Positions 53,801 to 61,926 are shown, counted from the stretch's first letter. The stretch is 64,000 bases of DNA from JAFGPS01 sp964628465 (GCA_964628465.1 CAZVOA010000001.1:299998-363997); one strand, 5' to 3'. Notes: a model not told the origin generated them from the letters alone. Program-made: numbers and translations.

Positions 53801-53878
53801 TTGTGTCTTATGCCTTTTGTCTTTTGTCTTGTGTTTTGCCTTTGTTGTCTTAAATAATTCTTTTATCATCCTATTCAT
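50855..53878 (-). CDS. lptD: LptD-like LPS-assembly outer-membrane protein
   Basis: About 1,007 residues from the ATG at 53878. LptD forms the outer-membrane barrel that inserts lipopolysaccharide. An N-terminal signal region is followed by a periplasmic OstA/LptA-like beta-jellyroll (about 90-430, e.g. AVIWLVQTPGDSAEDVIYR and TLTGGFYLSQKRDVEGKLL), then a barrel domain with many alternating aromatic strands (YYGNRGPGGGIETTYNREDY to the end) and an aromatic-rich closing region (YMDLGGSAGF). The signal region is encoded by a dispersed repeat (53751-53850), and a longer in-frame start at 53920 would add residues from another repeat, so the start is uncertain (53869 is also possible). First gene of the long leftward array. 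Confidence 0.85.
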   Translation of the reverse strand: MNRMIKELFKTTKAKHKTKDKRHKTQDTRLRSVVFGLWSLVFFVFISSSSAAEKDVNDSSAGKEAAVVQNLTMKGKESVTFSYDPNGQIIVFEKGFSMTVGPTDFSSDKAVIWLVQTPGDSAEDVIYRMTCYLKGKVRLKRESKIVSEDPEMAVLFLVDGEVSIKADKKRTSDPRGTEFYADAYKLMQSAGIGLIGEETKPVVLGKKTNIFSVIRESELSKSSQDEKSAFRYPINLAPQGKEGIKAEIENNIATLTGGFYLSQKRDVEGKLLLLEMQADNAVIYLPDDINEPNESKGELNDILSAGVIKAIYLSGNVVMTEGQRIIRADEIFYDYENQRAIVLNAVMRSFSASNGIPIYVRASKLQQLAANKFAAENAVVTTSEFYIPQLSLNAASIIITDNTAIERQDDEKSKNDLDISMKDVNLKYYNTKLPLFFPKMITNLELPDIPLKYFNAGNDEILGTYVETGWYTSRLLGLREPENTDSTLFLDYYGNRGPGGGIETTYNREDYFGRFLGYVINDHGQDDLGRASDRKNLEPDDKLRGRLFWQNRYFLPYKWQLTTEISYISDENFLESFYRKEYYLDKPQETLVHMKRIEDNWGLSLLGKIQINEFENVLEESPTAEFHWTGQSFWDDNFTFYSDTQVSRLRQRYADESTVVGPRDFFSFISTRNEIDMPLSVSSFKIVPFVAGTAVYEDGSGFYTQIDNTAKYREDDILMGEFGVRGSMRPFWKIFPDANSQLWDLNQLRHVIQPRFMAVSFAENHSVAEQHDVANVGITQRLQTKRGFGTRERTVDWMRLNTDVTWVNDPWHDSTGADRYLWNNPIIPFINEESAFIPQWDRRGSAAYGPRHSYLSADYTWNLSDSTVFLTDMHYDLTDGSLQQYNFGISHMRQPNLSYYVGCRYLKNIDNGYGEHGTDAFTYAVTYILDPRYSLVYAGQFDFDYGKGVRNDIALIRRYHRLCWSVSYNRDESLDRQSIEFSLWPQGVPYAVFGSGRYMDLGGSAGF
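53751..53850. repeat. Dispersed GTCTTTTGTCTTGTGTCTT repeat captured in the lptD-like 5' end
   Basis: About 100 bp of near-tandem AGACCAAAGACC and GTCTTGTGTCTT units lying wholly inside the lptD-like reading frame. On the minus strand it encodes a Lys/Thr/Asp-rich stretch followed by the hydrophobic core of the signal peptide (LRSVVFGLWSLVFF). A shorter intergenic copy is at 47490-47521. Confidence 0.7.
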
Positions 53879-53889
53879 CCAGAATATGA

Positions 53890-54520
53890 CTTTACCATTC
53901 CCGCGAAGGCGGGAATCCATGCAGAGAACGCAGAGATTATTTCAATAACTTAAAACTAATTGAAACTGCGTAAAACTGCTGCGACGAGTGATTTTACTCA
54001 AAAAAACAGAAATCCATTTCAATTTCACGAAATTATAGCCATATATCCCATTAAAGCCAGTAAAATTATACAAATACCCCCGCCGCAGTTAAAAAAATCA
54101 CCATTTAATCTGAATTAAAACCTCAAAACTAATTGAAACCGCAGACTCCGTCCTGAGCATGGTCGAAGGATTAACGCAGATTTGCACAGATTAAAAATAC
54201 ACAAACGCAAGACTCTATACGCTCCACGCTAAACGCTAACTTTTTACGCAATACCCATCACGCACGACACATAACGAATTACCTCACGCAGAGACACAAA
54301 GTCGCGGAGAAAATAAGAAAATGCCTGCCAGGGCGAAGCTTTAGCGAAGAATGGTCATTGCGAGCGAAGCGCGGCAATCTTCAATCATATTTTGTTCAGA
54401 CACAGATTTCACCGATTACACATAGAAACATTTTTTAACTCAAAACTAAAAATTCAAAACTAAAAACTATTTGTAACCACAGATGAACACAGATTATCGC
54501 AGATTTTTAGACTCTATCGC
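53890..54520. repeat. Mosaic of dispersed intergenic repeats upstream of the methyltransferase gene
   Basis: No gene is supported. Phrases in order: ATTCCCGCGAAGGCGGGAAT hairpin (53898), CAGAGAACGCAGAG (53922), CCGCAGACTCCGTCCTGAGC (54140, also at 63541), ACGCAGATTTGCACAGATT (54174), CGCTCCACGCTAAACGCTAA (54219), CACGCAGAGACACAAAGTCG (54284), CATTGCGAGCGAAGCGCGGC (54356) and CCACAGATGAACACAGATTA (54477). Several recur at 20.1-20.7 kb and 61.7-63.9 kb in other orders. This marks the left flank of the methyltransferase-nuclease cassette. Confidence 0.6.
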
Positions 54521-54539
54521 CTATCCCCTAAACCCTATT

Positions 54540-54567
54540 TTGACTCGTTACTGTTTAATAATAATAT
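54540..54567 (+). promoter_or_regulatory. Probable promoter of the methyltransferase-nuclease cassette
   Basis: TTGACT (54540-54545), 16-bp spacer, TAATAT (54562-54567), about 125 bp before the ATG at 54694. Confidence 0.5.
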
Positions 54568-54693
54568 ACATATTTCATAAATATTTCTTGATTTTAACCA
54601 ATTTCAGTGATATTTTCAACTTTTTCTTAGGTCGTTTAGCAAATCAGGAGTTTTTAAAAAAGAAAAGGCGAAATATTGCCAACAGGTTACATT

Positions 54694-55797
54694 ATGACTA
54701 AAAAGACATTAAATAAAAATCTCCACAAAGCAAAAAGTGCTAAAAAGGATGAGTTTTATACCCAACTGCCTGATATTGAAAGAGAGCTAAAACACTATAC
54801 AAAACACTTTAAAGGTAAAGTAGTTCTTTGCAACTGTGATGATCCAAGGATAAGTAACTTCTTCCATTATTTTTCATACAATTTCGAGAAACTCAAACTT
54901 AAGAAACTGATTGCCACATGCTATAAGAATCAGGATATGGATTTGTTCAGCCGGAATGAATCCGAAAAAGCAATCTATTTAGAATATGAAGGCGATAAAA
55001 ATAACAACAAAGTCCCTGATCCCAAAGAGATTGGTATTAAGTACTTAAAGAGAGATGGAGATTTTCGCAGCAAAGAATGTATTGAACTCTTAAAGCAAGC
55101 TGATATAGTTGTCACCAATCCGCCTTTTTCGCTATTTAGAGAATATGTGGTACAGTTAATAGAATACGACAAAAAGTTTGTAATTATTGGTCACCAAAAT
55201 GCTATTACATATAAAGAAATCTTTCGTCTCATCATGGACAACAAGATATGGTTAGGTTATGGATTTAAAGGCGGTGCTGCTCATTTTATTACCCATTATA
55301 AAGACCACGCAACCGCAGGAAACCATATAGATGGAATGGTTAGAGTTTCAGGAGTGCATTGGTTTACCAACTTAGACATTAATAAACGTCACGAGGAGAT
55401 TCCTTTTTATAAGCAATACAACCCAAATGAATATCCAACATACGATAATTATGATGCCATAAATATCGATAAGTCAAAGGAAATACCCGAGGACTATGAT
55501 GGGATAATGGGTGTACCAATCACATTTTTGGATAAATACAATCCCGACCAATTTGAGATTGTCGGAATTACGAAAACTTGGTTCGGAGCAGCATCAAAGA
55601 CTTATCCACCCCAAATACAAATTGGTGCAAATGGTCAGAAAAGTGATGTGACAAAGCTGAATGACGGAGCCACACTGAAGTTAGAATTACCTCCCAAAAG
55701 TAAGACTTATTATATGGTTGATAATGAATACTATGTCCAACTGTATGCACGAATACTTATCAGGCGAAAAAGGGCTGAAAATGAAAATAGAACTTAA
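54694..55797 (+). CDS. EcoRI-family adenine-specific DNA methyltransferase
   Basis: A 367-residue protein matching the EcoRI methylase family, which makes N6-methyladenine. Seen are the family opening with FYTQLPDIERELKHY, the AdoMet-region block KVVLCNCDDPRISNFFHYF (43-61) followed by LKKLIATCY, and the catalytic NPPF in DIVVTNPPFSLFREYV (142-145). Conserved blocks GGAAHFITHY and VRVSGVHWFTNLD follow. The ATG at 54694 is chosen over an upstream in-frame codon because AGG lies eight bases before it and the family starts there. Its last 17 bases overlap the start of the DUF262-HNH gene, so the two are translationally coupled. The flanks are repeat mosaic, suggesting an acquired cassette. Confidence 0.9.
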   Translation: MTKKTLNKNLHKAKSAKKDEFYTQLPDIERELKHYTKHFKGKVVLCNCDDPRISNFFHYFSYNFEKLKLKKLIATCYKNQDMDLFSRNESEKAIYLEYEGDKNNNKVPDPKEIGIKYLKRDGDFRSKECIELLKQADIVVTNPPFSLFREYVVQLIEYDKKFVIIGHQNAITYKEIFRLIMDNKIWLGYGFKGGAAHFITHYKDHATAGNHIDGMVRVSGVHWFTNLDINKRHEEIPFYKQYNPNEYPTYDNYDAINIDKSKEIPEDYDGIMGVPITFLDKYNPDQFEIVGITKTWFGAASKTYPPQIQIGANGQKSDVTKLNDGATLKLELPPKSKTYYMVDNEYYVQLYARILIRRKRAENENRT

Positions 55798-56863
55798 AGA
55801 AATCACAGTCCGTGACTTGGTAGATGGTTATGAAGATAATTCTGAAGGCGGTGTTGTCGGGTATGGTGGTAAACTTGATATTCGTCCTCCCTACCAGCGG
55901 GAGTTTATCTATAAGGATAAACAAAGGGACGCAGTTATTAATACAATGAGAAGGGAATTTCCTCTTAATGTAATGTATTGGGCAGTTCGGGATGATGGTA
56001 ATTATGAAATTATAGATGGTCAGCAGCGCACCATTTCAGTCTGCCAATATGTCGTCGGTGACTTCTCTTTTGAAAACAGATACTTTCACAACCTGCAGGA
56101 TGATGAGCAGGAACAAATACTGAATTATAAACTCATGATCTATTTTTGCAGTGGCACGGATAGCGAAAGGCTGGATTGGTTTAGAACCATAAACATTGCA
56201 GGTGAAAAACTTACCGACCAGGAACTACGGAATGCCGTATATGCCGGCTCATGGGTTTCAGATGTTAAAAGATATTTCAGCAAAAATGGTTGCCCAGCTT
56301 ATGGAATCGGAAGCGATTACCTCAACGGTTCACCCATTCGTCAGGAATATTTGGAAACTGCGATTGAATGGATTTCTGAGGGATATATAGAACGCTATAT
56401 GGCAGAACATCAGCACGAACAAAACGCCAACGCATTGTGGATATATTTTCAATCAGTAATGACATGGGTGAGCACTACATTCACAAAAAAGAGGAAATTT
56501 ATGAAAGGTGTGGATTGGGGCTCGCTTTACAACAAATACAAGGATGACAAATTCGACACAGTAGAAATTGAAAAAGAAACAGCGAGACTAATTCTTGATG
56601 ATGATGTAACAAAAAAGAGCGGTATTTATCCATATATTCTGACTCATGATGAAAAATATCTTTCGATTCGTGCCTTTACTGATGCAATGAAACAAAAAGT
56701 CTTTGAAAAGCAAAAAGGTAAGTGTCCGGTTTGTAAAAAGCATTTTGAAATTGAAGAAATGGAAGCAGACCATATCACACCATGGCACGAAGGCGGAAAG
56801 ACAAATGAAGAAAATTGCCAAATGTTATGTAAAGATGACAACAGAAGAAAATCAGGAACTTAA
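55781..56863 (+). CDS. DUF262-HNH nuclease, partner of the EcoRI-family methyltransferase
   Basis: 360 residues. The N-terminal DUF262 domain (ParB/Srx-like fold as in GmrS and SspE) has RPPYQREFIYKDKQRDAV (35-52) and the nucleotide-binding/hydrolysis motif IIDGQQRT (77-84). A helical middle follows. The C-terminus is an HNH nuclease with a zinc ribbon: CPVC (315-318), ADHITPWHEGG with D330-H331, N345, and CQMLC (346-350). ATG 55781 lies inside the end of the methyltransferase gene with AAGGG upstream; an earlier in-frame ATG at 55718 has no site. DUF262-HNH proteins are restriction or anti-phage effectors, so this pair is most simply a restriction-modification or modification-gated defence module. 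Confidence 0.87.
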   Translation: MKIELKEITVRDLVDGYEDNSEGGVVGYGGKLDIRPPYQREFIYKDKQRDAVINTMRREFPLNVMYWAVRDDGNYEIIDGQQRTISVCQYVVGDFSFENRYFHNLQDDEQEQILNYKLMIYFCSGTDSERLDWFRTINIAGEKLTDQELRNAVYAGSWVSDVKRYFSKNGCPAYGIGSDYLNGSPIRQEYLETAIEWISEGYIERYMAEHQHEQNANALWIYFQSVMTWVSTTFTKKRKFMKGVDWGSLYNKYKDDKFDTVEIEKETARLILDDDVTKKSGIYPYILTHDEKYLSIRAFTDAMKQKVFEKQKGKCPVCKKHFEIEEMEADHITPWHEGGKTNEENCQMLCKDDNRRKSGT

Positions 56864-56946
56864 AAGGAAATGAAACTGTATCTGGTGCATTTTTAATATC
56901 CCAGATATTATTGATAATCACTTATTATATATAGGGACAGTCCCTA

Positions 56947-57171
56947 TTAAACTCCCGAGATTCCAGTGACGCTTCCACCCATATAATAGAACCCATCAAC
57001 TGCGCCTTGTACGCAATACTGCCTTCCGTTCTTTTCCCATTTCCATTCGAAAGAGGTAGGATAGGAAATTTGTGGACCAAGAACTTGACAACCCGTTAAT
57101 ACAAATAGCAAAGAAAACAGCGTTAATGCTATGACACCATTAGGGACACCATAACAATTTCTATTTCTCAT
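56947..57171 (-). CDS. Small predicted lipoprotein
   Basis: 74 residues with a hydrophobic N-terminal segment (ALTLFSLLFVLTGC) ending in a good lipobox, then about 45 mature residues with several aromatic and glycine residues (FEWKWEKNGRQYCVQG). The ATG at 57171 has AGAGG nine bases upstream. It converges with the nuclease gene 84 bp away. Its product may be a small envelope lipoprotein; no family is recognised. Confidence 0.55.
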   Translation of the reverse strand: MRNRNCYGVPNGVIALTLFSLLFVLTGCQVLGPQISYPTSFEWKWEKNGRQYCVQGAVDGFYYMGGSVTGISGV

Positions 57172-57482
57172 AATCTCTTACCTCTTAAAACATTAAACAT
57201 AAATATAATCCTCTTTCGACATTCTCATTTAACATTCCGCCCTCGGCGGTCAAACTCTCTGAGTCCTCTGTGGCTTTCTTAACTTTTAATCTGTGTCCAT
57301 CTGTGAAATCTGTGTCTAATATAAAATACAGACAGACTATTTCTCCGGGTACTACGTTCTCTTTTTGCAATGTTGTGAATATCTTTGCATAGATTACATA
57401 AGTGGATATGGATATGCAAGAGTAAAACAACAATAAATGGAAAATATTTTATTGTTTCCATAAACAATCTAAAAATATACCT
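57172..57482. repeat. Repeat-bearing gene-free stretch
   Basis: About 310 bp. Positions 57240-57320 hold, in reverse, the dispersed phrases CACAGATTTCACAGATGGAC and AAGCCACAGAGGACTCAGAG. An 82-codon open frame on the minus strand (57185-57433) is mostly a translation of these repeats and is not called. The rest is AT-rich without features. Confidence 0.5.
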
Positions 57483-57511
57483 TTGAATATCTTTGCTGTT
57501 TTTGATATAAT
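57483..57511 (+). promoter_or_regulatory. Probable promoter of the beta-helix gene 57554..59479
   Basis: TTGAAT (57483-57488), 17-bp spacer, TATAAT (57506-57511), about 40 bp before the ATG. Confidence 0.6.
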
Positions 57512-57553
57512 TAATTCGCAAGTAAAAGAGTATTTTGTTATGGAGTATGAGTT

Positions 57554-59479
57554 ATGAGGAAAATACTGTGCAATACTTTATTCGCCGCCGCGATAGCGTC
57601 CTTTCTTTTTCCATGTATTTGTTACAGCAGGGTAATTACCATTGGATTTACAGCACAGGTTACTGATGTAGTTGATATACCAAATATCCTGGGAGGGGAA
57701 ATCGAAGCTGGTGATTTAATTAATGGTACATATACTTATGATACTTCTATGCCACCTACGCCACCTACAAAGTATTATTATGAATTTTCGTCTCCTCCTG
57801 CCGGCATTACGGCAAGCACAGGAAATTTTGTTTTCATATCAGACCCCAATAATACAAGGCTATCTGTTGGAGTTGGAAATGATTGGTTAATGCATAATGG
57901 CATAGAGGATAGATTTAACATATCAAGCAGTCAAAATCTGATGTTTTATAAAAATATACTCTGCAATATTCCAAAATTAGGAATTAGCATGGATTTTTTA
58001 GATCGTGAAGGTGAATCTGAAAATCTATTATCAACACTTCTTTCTGTAGAGTTACCAGCAACCGCTATTATACCTTATTACAGAAATAGACTTCGGCTTA
58101 CTATACTTGGATACACAAATCAGCAATCAACTGAATATTTTGGTATATCTTGCGATTTGATATCTGCGAATCTTATCTCGAATCCGCCCAAAATTATTTA
58201 TGTTGATGATGACGCATTGGGCTTAAATGATGGTTCAAGCTGGGAGAATGCGTATATTTTTCTACAGGATGCTATTGCCGATGCAAATAATTCTGATAAG
58301 CCGGTTGAGATTCGTGCCGCCGATGGTATTTATCAGCCGGATATGGGAGCCGGAATTAATCATGGCGACAGAGAGGCGTCGTTTCATTTAATGAGCCAGG
58401 TTTCTATTAAAGGAGGGTATGCCGGTTTGTCCGGGCTTAATCCTGATGTACAGGATATCCAGCTATATAGAACAATTCTTACAGGTGATTTGAATAGTGA
58501 TGACGTACCCGGTTTTGCCAATCGAAATGATAATAGTTATCATGTACTTTCCGCTATCAATGTGGATGATTCGGCGTATATTGAGGGATTATTCATAACA
58601 GGAGGTAACGCGGACGGTTTGCCTGAGAATGTTACTGATCCATCTCAGAGACGCGATGACCATTCCATTAACGGCAGTGGTTTATACATATACAACGGGC
58701 GTCCTGTAATAGAAAGCTGTAAATTCAAAGATAATTATGCTTATGGATACGGCGGCGGTATATATCTTTATGGAGCGACCAGAGTTCTTAACAGCACTTT
58801 TTCGGGAAATAAAGCAAAAATTACAGGTGGAGTTGTTTATGCCGAAACAACAAGAAGTGAAATAATATTTAAGGGATGTGTACTGCAAGGCAACACCAAT
58901 GCTTTTGGAGGAAGACAGAGCAGTTTTCTAAATAGTACCCTTGCTGATAACGATTATGCTTCTCTGTATATTAATTGCCGAAATTGCATCATATGGAACC
59001 ATGAACAAAACGTATCCTATCCCCAATACTATATATTTTGGTATTCTGATGCGTATAATTATAAATATTTTGATAGTGGTAATATCAATTCAGACCCGCT
59101 ATTTGCCGCTCCCGGCCATTGGGATAATAACAATACGCCCGAAGACGCGAACGATGATTTCTGGATTGAAGGTGATTATCATTTAAAATCTCAGGCAGGA
59201 AGATTCGACCCAAACACACAAAACTGGGTGCAGGACGATGTCACAAGTCCCTGCATTGACGCGGGCGATCCGAACAGTCCTGTCGGTTTTGAACCATTCC
59301 CAAGCGGCGGCTATATAAATATGGGCGCTTACGGCGGCACGGCACAGGCGAGTAAATCATATTTCGATAAACCTCTTTGCAGCACAATCGTAGCCGGAGA
59401 CATTAACGGCGATTGTAAAGTAGATGAAGCAGACATGGAGATTCTAATGCTCCACTGGCTCGAAGAAGACATCAAATAA
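57554..59479 (+). CDS. Secreted beta-helix protein with dockerin-like tail
   Basis: 641 residues with a signal peptide (hydrophobic 5-22). Residues ~27-205 form a beta-rich domain (GFTAQVTDVVDIP, GDLINGTYTYDT) like those found in PEP-CTERM-type exported proteins. From about 213 the planctomycete repeat domain begins (KIIYVDDDALGLNDGSSW) and passes uninterrupted into a right-handed beta-helix (about 320-490, NGSGLYIYNGRPVIESCKF). The C-terminal ~110 residues closely match the paralogue at 30178..32139, with HLKSQAGRFDPNTQNWVQDD and a single Ca loop GDINGDCKVDEADM. Likely exported and glycan-binding or glycan-active. Ribosome site GGAG, eight bases from the ATG. Confidence 0.8.
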   Translation: MRKILCNTLFAAAIASFLFPCICYSRVITIGFTAQVTDVVDIPNILGGEIEAGDLINGTYTYDTSMPPTPPTKYYYEFSSPPAGITASTGNFVFISDPNNTRLSVGVGNDWLMHNGIEDRFNISSSQNLMFYKNILCNIPKLGISMDFLDREGESENLLSTLLSVELPATAIIPYYRNRLRLTILGYTNQQSTEYFGISCDLISANLISNPPKIIYVDDDALGLNDGSSWENAYIFLQDAIADANNSDKPVEIRAADGIYQPDMGAGINHGDREASFHLMSQVSIKGGYAGLSGLNPDVQDIQLYRTILTGDLNSDDVPGFANRNDNSYHVLSAINVDDSAYIEGLFITGGNADGLPENVTDPSQRRDDHSINGSGLYIYNGRPVIESCKFKDNYAYGYGGGIYLYGATRVLNSTFSGNKAKITGGVVYAETTRSEIIFKGCVLQGNTNAFGGRQSSFLNSTLADNDYASLYINCRNCIIWNHEQNVSYPQYYIFWYSDAYNYKYFDSGNINSDPLFAAPGHWDNNNTPEDANDDFWIEGDYHLKSQAGRFDPNTQNWVQDDVTSPCIDAGDPNSPVGFEPFPSGGYINMGAYGGTAQASKSYFDKPLCSTIVAGDINGDCKVDEADMEILMLHWLEEDIK

Positions 59480-59624
59480 AATTAAAAACAATACTTGAAA
59501 GAAAACGGAATTTCAGTAAAATATTGACAATATGTGTCTAAACCGTGCTTAATTAAGAATTTAAATTTTCATTTTTGCTCAAGACATACAATGACGAATA
59601 CTGCATAATTCAGGAGGTTATCAA

Positions 59625-61679
59625 ATGAATCACAAAGTCACAATCATCTTTTCACTGCTCTGCTTCTTCTGTTTTCCTTTGCGGCAATGTGTGATGGCCT
59701 CCGACAATCGGCTTCCCAACGGCACTGAGTTGGAAATCTGGGAACAGCCGCTCGAATTTTCAAAGACATATTACGTGGATTGCGGCTCGCCGAACGCCGA
59801 CGATAACGGCCCCGGCACAAGCGACAAACCCTTCCGAACCATAAGCAAAGCCGCTGAAGTTTTACAGCCGGGCGAGCGAGTTGTCATCGCGACAGGCGTA
59901 TATCGTGAATTTGTCCGCCCCGCACGAGGCGGCACCGGACCGACACAAATGATTAGCTACGAAGCCGCACCCGGAGCAAAAGTTTCCATAAGAGGTTCTG
60001 AAGTCGTTAAAATGTCTGACCTTGAACGCAATGCAACCGCTTCACGCGGGCGCAGCGGCTTTGGAGGCGGCGGTCTCGGTGCCGGAGGCGGAAATATGTA
60101 CGCACAGCCGGTTATCTGGAAATACCAGTTAAAAAATGAAATGTTCCCGGATATGTACAATCCATTCGCCGTACCAAGTATAGCCGCAAGTTGGGGATGG
60201 TTAAACACAAAAGTGGTTGACATGGGCCCGTATTTACGCAAACGCGGATTAGTCTTCGTAAACGGCAAGCCGCTCGAACCGATGGAGCAGTCAAGCGAAT
60301 TAGGCAATACACAATTGAGGTCATGGATACCGACACCGCCGCCGGAAAATCCGCCTGCAAGCCGCAGCGGTATGCCGGAACGCACGCCGGGCGGAGCGAT
60401 TATGCAGGAAATCGGCGGCTCACCTGACGCCAGATTCGCCGTCGAAAGCACGGGAAATATAATCTATATGCGGCTGCCCGACGATGCAGGTGACAATCCG
60501 CTTATCGAAATCACTACACGCGAGCAGGTTTTCGCGCCTGCGGAAAGCGGCCTCGGCTACATCCGCATTAAAGGCCTCACTTTCCAGCACGCCGGTAACG
60601 GCTACCCCCCGCCGCAGCACGGCCTGGTCTCAACTATGGGCGGCAACCACTGGATTATCGAAGATAATACCATCGAATGGGCAAACGGCGTAGGTCTCGA
60701 CATCGGCGGCGGCGGTAGTGGCGGAGGTCGAGGCGGTTCCGGCACTGGAGCCGGTTCTGCTCATGTCATTCGCGGCAACACGATTCGCTACTGCGGCGTC
60801 TGCGGTATCTGCGGACAGGGAACAGACAGCGTACTCGTCGAAAACAATACTATCGAATGGATTGGCTTTGCGGACGCCGAGCGGGAATGGGAATCCGGAG
60901 CGATCAAGTTCCACAACGCAAGCAACATGCTCTTACGCCGCAATGTCATTCGCCACATCCGGCACGCAAACGCCGTCTGGTACGATGTCGGTAATACAAA
61001 CTGCCGCGTAACCGCGAACGTATTGGCAGACGTGTTGAGCGTAAGTGCGGCTATACACATGGAAATGACACGCAATTATAACCTTATCGACAATAACATA
61101 ATCTGGAACGTGCGCAACGCCGAGCCCGGCACTCCCGGCCAAAGAGGAGCCGCTGGCTCAGGCTTCTTCATCCACGCATCGGATTGCATCGTCATCGCAA
61201 ATAACATAATCGGCAAATGCGATAACGATGGCGTTTACGGAGTTCTGCGTCCCGACCGCGGCGGCAGCGGGTTAGGTACGGAAAACTACGTCTATAATAA
61301 CATCATCACAAACTGCGGCAACGGAGCGATACTGTTCCTCAACAAACAAAACCATTCCGACGGAAACGTCTTTACATCGATGAAGGAAAATTTCCTCGGT
61401 ATCACAGAAGGCGAAACACAGAAATGGACCAACTTAAAAGATTGGCAGGACTCGTACGGCTGGGACGTAAACAGTGTCACTTTGGATATGAACATAGATT
61501 TCGATCCCGATACATTTGAACTGACTATGGATGCAAAGGACCTGAAGGAAGTGTCAATTCTCGGCAAAGTTAATACAGACATGTACGGCAAAGAAACCGG
61601 CGACAAACGTTACCCCGGCCCATTAGCCGACCCCAAAGCAGCCGCAACAAGAAAAATTGACCCAAGAGAAATTAAATAA
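59625..61679 (+). CDS. Secreted DUF1565-type right-handed beta-helix protein with Gly-rich insertions
   Basis: 684 residues with a signal peptide (hydrophobic about 6-22). The N-terminal domain (KTYYVDCGSPNADDNGPGT, GERVVIATGVYREFVRPA) is the DUF1565/pectate-lyase-like start, followed by a long right-handed beta-helix with turns such as HWIIEDNTIEWANGVGLDIG and SAHVIRGNTIRYCGVCGICG. Two glycine-rich segments (about 140-160 and 364-382) are inserted in surface loops. Ribosome site AGGAGG, seven bases from the ATG. The GC content is visibly higher than that of neighbours to the left. With the CE15-like esterase on the facing strand, a role in plant or algal polysaccharide breakdown is likely; whether it is a lyase or a hydrolase cannot be told. 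Confidence 0.8.
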   Translation: MNHKVTIIFSLLCFFCFPLRQCVMASDNRLPNGTELEIWEQPLEFSKTYYVDCGSPNADDNGPGTSDKPFRTISKAAEVLQPGERVVIATGVYREFVRPARGGTGPTQMISYEAAPGAKVSIRGSEVVKMSDLERNATASRGRSGFGGGGLGAGGGNMYAQPVIWKYQLKNEMFPDMYNPFAVPSIAASWGWLNTKVVDMGPYLRKRGLVFVNGKPLEPMEQSSELGNTQLRSWIPTPPPENPPASRSGMPERTPGGAIMQEIGGSPDARFAVESTGNIIYMRLPDDAGDNPLIEITTREQVFAPAESGLGYIRIKGLTFQHAGNGYPPPQHGLVSTMGGNHWIIEDNTIEWANGVGLDIGGGGSGGGRGGSGTGAGSAHVIRGNTIRYCGVCGICGQGTDSVLVENNTIEWIGFADAEREWESGAIKFHNASNMLLRRNVIRHIRHANAVWYDVGNTNCRVTANVLADVLSVSAAIHMEMTRNYNLIDNNIIWNVRNAEPGTPGQRGAAGSGFFIHASDCIVIANNIIGKCDNDGVYGVLRPDRGGSGLGTENYVYNNIITNCGNGAILFLNKQNHSDGNVFTSMKENFLGITEGETQKWTNLKDWQDSYGWDVNSVTLDMNIDFDPDTFELTMDAKDLKEVSILGKVNTDMYGKETGDKRYPGPLADPKAAATRKIDPREIK

Positions 61680-61811
61680 TAGCCACAGAGCTGTTCAAGA
61701 TATTTCTTATCCGCAGATGAACGCAGATTGACGCGGATTATAGACTCTGTCATTCCCGTGAAAACGGGAATCCAGAAAATCAGAAAGGGTCATGACACCT
61801 TAAATTACTCC
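61680..61811. repeat. Dispersed repeats downstream of the beta-helix gene
   Basis: ATCCGCAGATGAACGCAGAT (61709) with GACGCGGATTATAGACTCTG and a CATTCCCGTGAAAACGGGAA hairpin, then AGGGTCATGACACCTTAAAT (61787), which recurs as AGGGTCCTGACACCTTTAAA at 63829. Confidence 0.6.
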
Positions 61812-61824
61812 CGGTCAGCCTGCA

Positions 61825-61889
61825 TCGTGTACAATCAGAAAACGTAATGCAATTCCACTCATACGCCACGGTCTTCTGATTGTACACGA
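61825..61889. repeat. 16-bp perfect inverted repeat with 33-nt centre
   Basis: TCGTGTACAATCAGAA (61825-61840) faces TTCTGATTGTACACGA (61874-61889) between convergent genes. There is no T-run, so it is either a hairpin boundary for both transcripts or the ends of a small mobile remnant. Confidence 0.6.
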
Positions 61890-61926
61890 CTCAACTCTAT
61901 ATTTTTCTACTGAAAATTTATATTTC

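Noticed and set aside
53890..54520. Possible CRISPR-like array
   Set aside because: Repeats are of different kinds, irregularly spaced and without uniform spacers; no cas gene is nearby.
57185..57433. 82-codon open frame on the minus strand
   Set aside because: Most of its peptide (DTDFTDGHRLKVKKATEDSE) is the translation of dispersed intergenic repeats; there is no ribosome site or family.
59957..61606. Several long open frames opposite or overlapping the DUF1565 beta-helix gene
   Set aside because: Explained as shadows of a GC-rich, Gly-rich coding frame with a clear signal peptide and ribosome site.
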